A stretch of DNA of 21,453 bases from CAYPXJ01 sp964414595. Its GTDB lineage: Bacteria > Pseudomonadota > Alphaproteobacteria > Rickettsiales > CAIJLX01. Numbering within the stretch: position 1 is the stretch's first letter; each line of letters begins with the position of its first letter. A model generated the notes under the pieces. It was not told the DNA's origin. It did no database searches and saw only the letters and a program-made list of their open reading frames with translations. The stretch lies in assembly GCA_964414595.1 (NCBI GenBank), contig CAYPXJ010000029.1:1-21453 (forward strand), read 5' to 3'. The translations under genes and the position numbers were made by a program. Positions 21,342-21,453 of the stretch are shown here, piece by piece.

Positions 21342-21453
21342 ATGAGCGATAACACCATTCGATATATGGCAGGCAACGGCAACGATGCCATTTGTATTGT
21401 GGCTAGCTTTTCCGAAGTGACGGATAGCCGTTTTGTAATGGCGGTTGGTACAC
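21342..21453 (+). CDS. Start of an unrecognised gene, cut by the window end
   Basis: The first 37 codons (MSDNTIRYMAGNG, then a hydrophobic CIVASF and a RFVMAVGT segment) are open to the end of the window. GAGG a few bases before the ATG makes it a plausible start. Too little is present to assign a family. The 87 bases upstream are AT-rich and include TTGTCA at 21289-21294 and TAGAAT at 21317-21322, but the 22-base spacing is too long for a standard promoter. Confidence 0.55.
   Translation, partial: MSDNTIRYMAGNGNDAICIVASFSEVTDSRFVMAVGT

Noticed and set aside
1..21453. CRISPR array or rRNA genes
   Set aside because: No regularly spaced direct repeats with unique spacers of suitable size and no rRNA-like segments were seen; the heptad arrays have no spacers.

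Overview
The window reads as chromosomal DNA of a free-living, motile, Gram-negative alphaproteobacterium. The evidence is the DnaA domain III and IV sequence, a RibB fused to a degenerate RibA half, the HQSAWE-type PlsC, the MJ0042 zinc-ribbon membrane protein and the split carA/carB pair. I cannot name the genus. Two runs of ten N (6527-6536 and 17698-17707) show that it comes from a scaffolded draft or metagenome assembly.

Layout. 1-1465: a hairpin-rich leader, a DEAD-box-type RNA helicase with the variant motif DETD, and its terminator. 1578-2496: tRNA-Ser(GCT) followed by an AT-rich, solitary trypsin-like protease gene that looks acquired. 2502-3608: small genes (DUF2061 membrane protein, MAPEG protein, conserved hypothetical). 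3677-6163: flagellar stator genes motA and motB, then signal peptidase I (lepB), closed by a bidirectional terminator. 6180-8041, minus strand: mrpE-mrpF-mrpG-DUF4040, a partial Mrp-type cation/proton antiporter operon, followed by a small secreted Cys-rich protein. 8042-8370: an intergenic region with clustered DnaA boxes, a candidate oriC or dnaA control region. 8371-10308: rhodanese and dnaA. 10593-12210: a small orphan gene, then (minus strand) hpt and the zinc-ribbon protein. 12268-13639: YdcF-like protein and PlsC. 13636-15320, minus strand: riboflavin genes ribE and ribBX. 15397-20216: carA, a four-helix-bundle (S23/IVS-type) gene, and carB. 20289 to the end: an unrecognised 321-residue protein and the start of another unrecognised gene.

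The most interesting signal is repeat structure. Short degenerate tandem arrays with an exact 7-base period and a shared form close to GT[G/C]NN[T/C][A/G] occur at four main places: on both sides of the S23 gene between carA and carB (in inverted orientation), upstream of mrpE beside the DnaA boxes, downstream of dnaA, and inside the ribE coding sequence. At the car locus the arrays bound an IVS-like element that supplies the last 13 residues and the stop codon of carA, and brings the S23 reading frame into an 8-base overlap with carB. Separately, two 119-base imperfect palindromes sharing a CACGTAC/GTACGCT centre follow dnaA and the ydcF-like gene, and a weaker relative follows lepB.

CarA and CarB together make carbamoyl phosphate. 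RibE and RibBX supply riboflavin. MotAB and the Mrp subunits both use transmembrane ion gradients. The rhodanese-dnaA pair sits beside the proposed initiation region.
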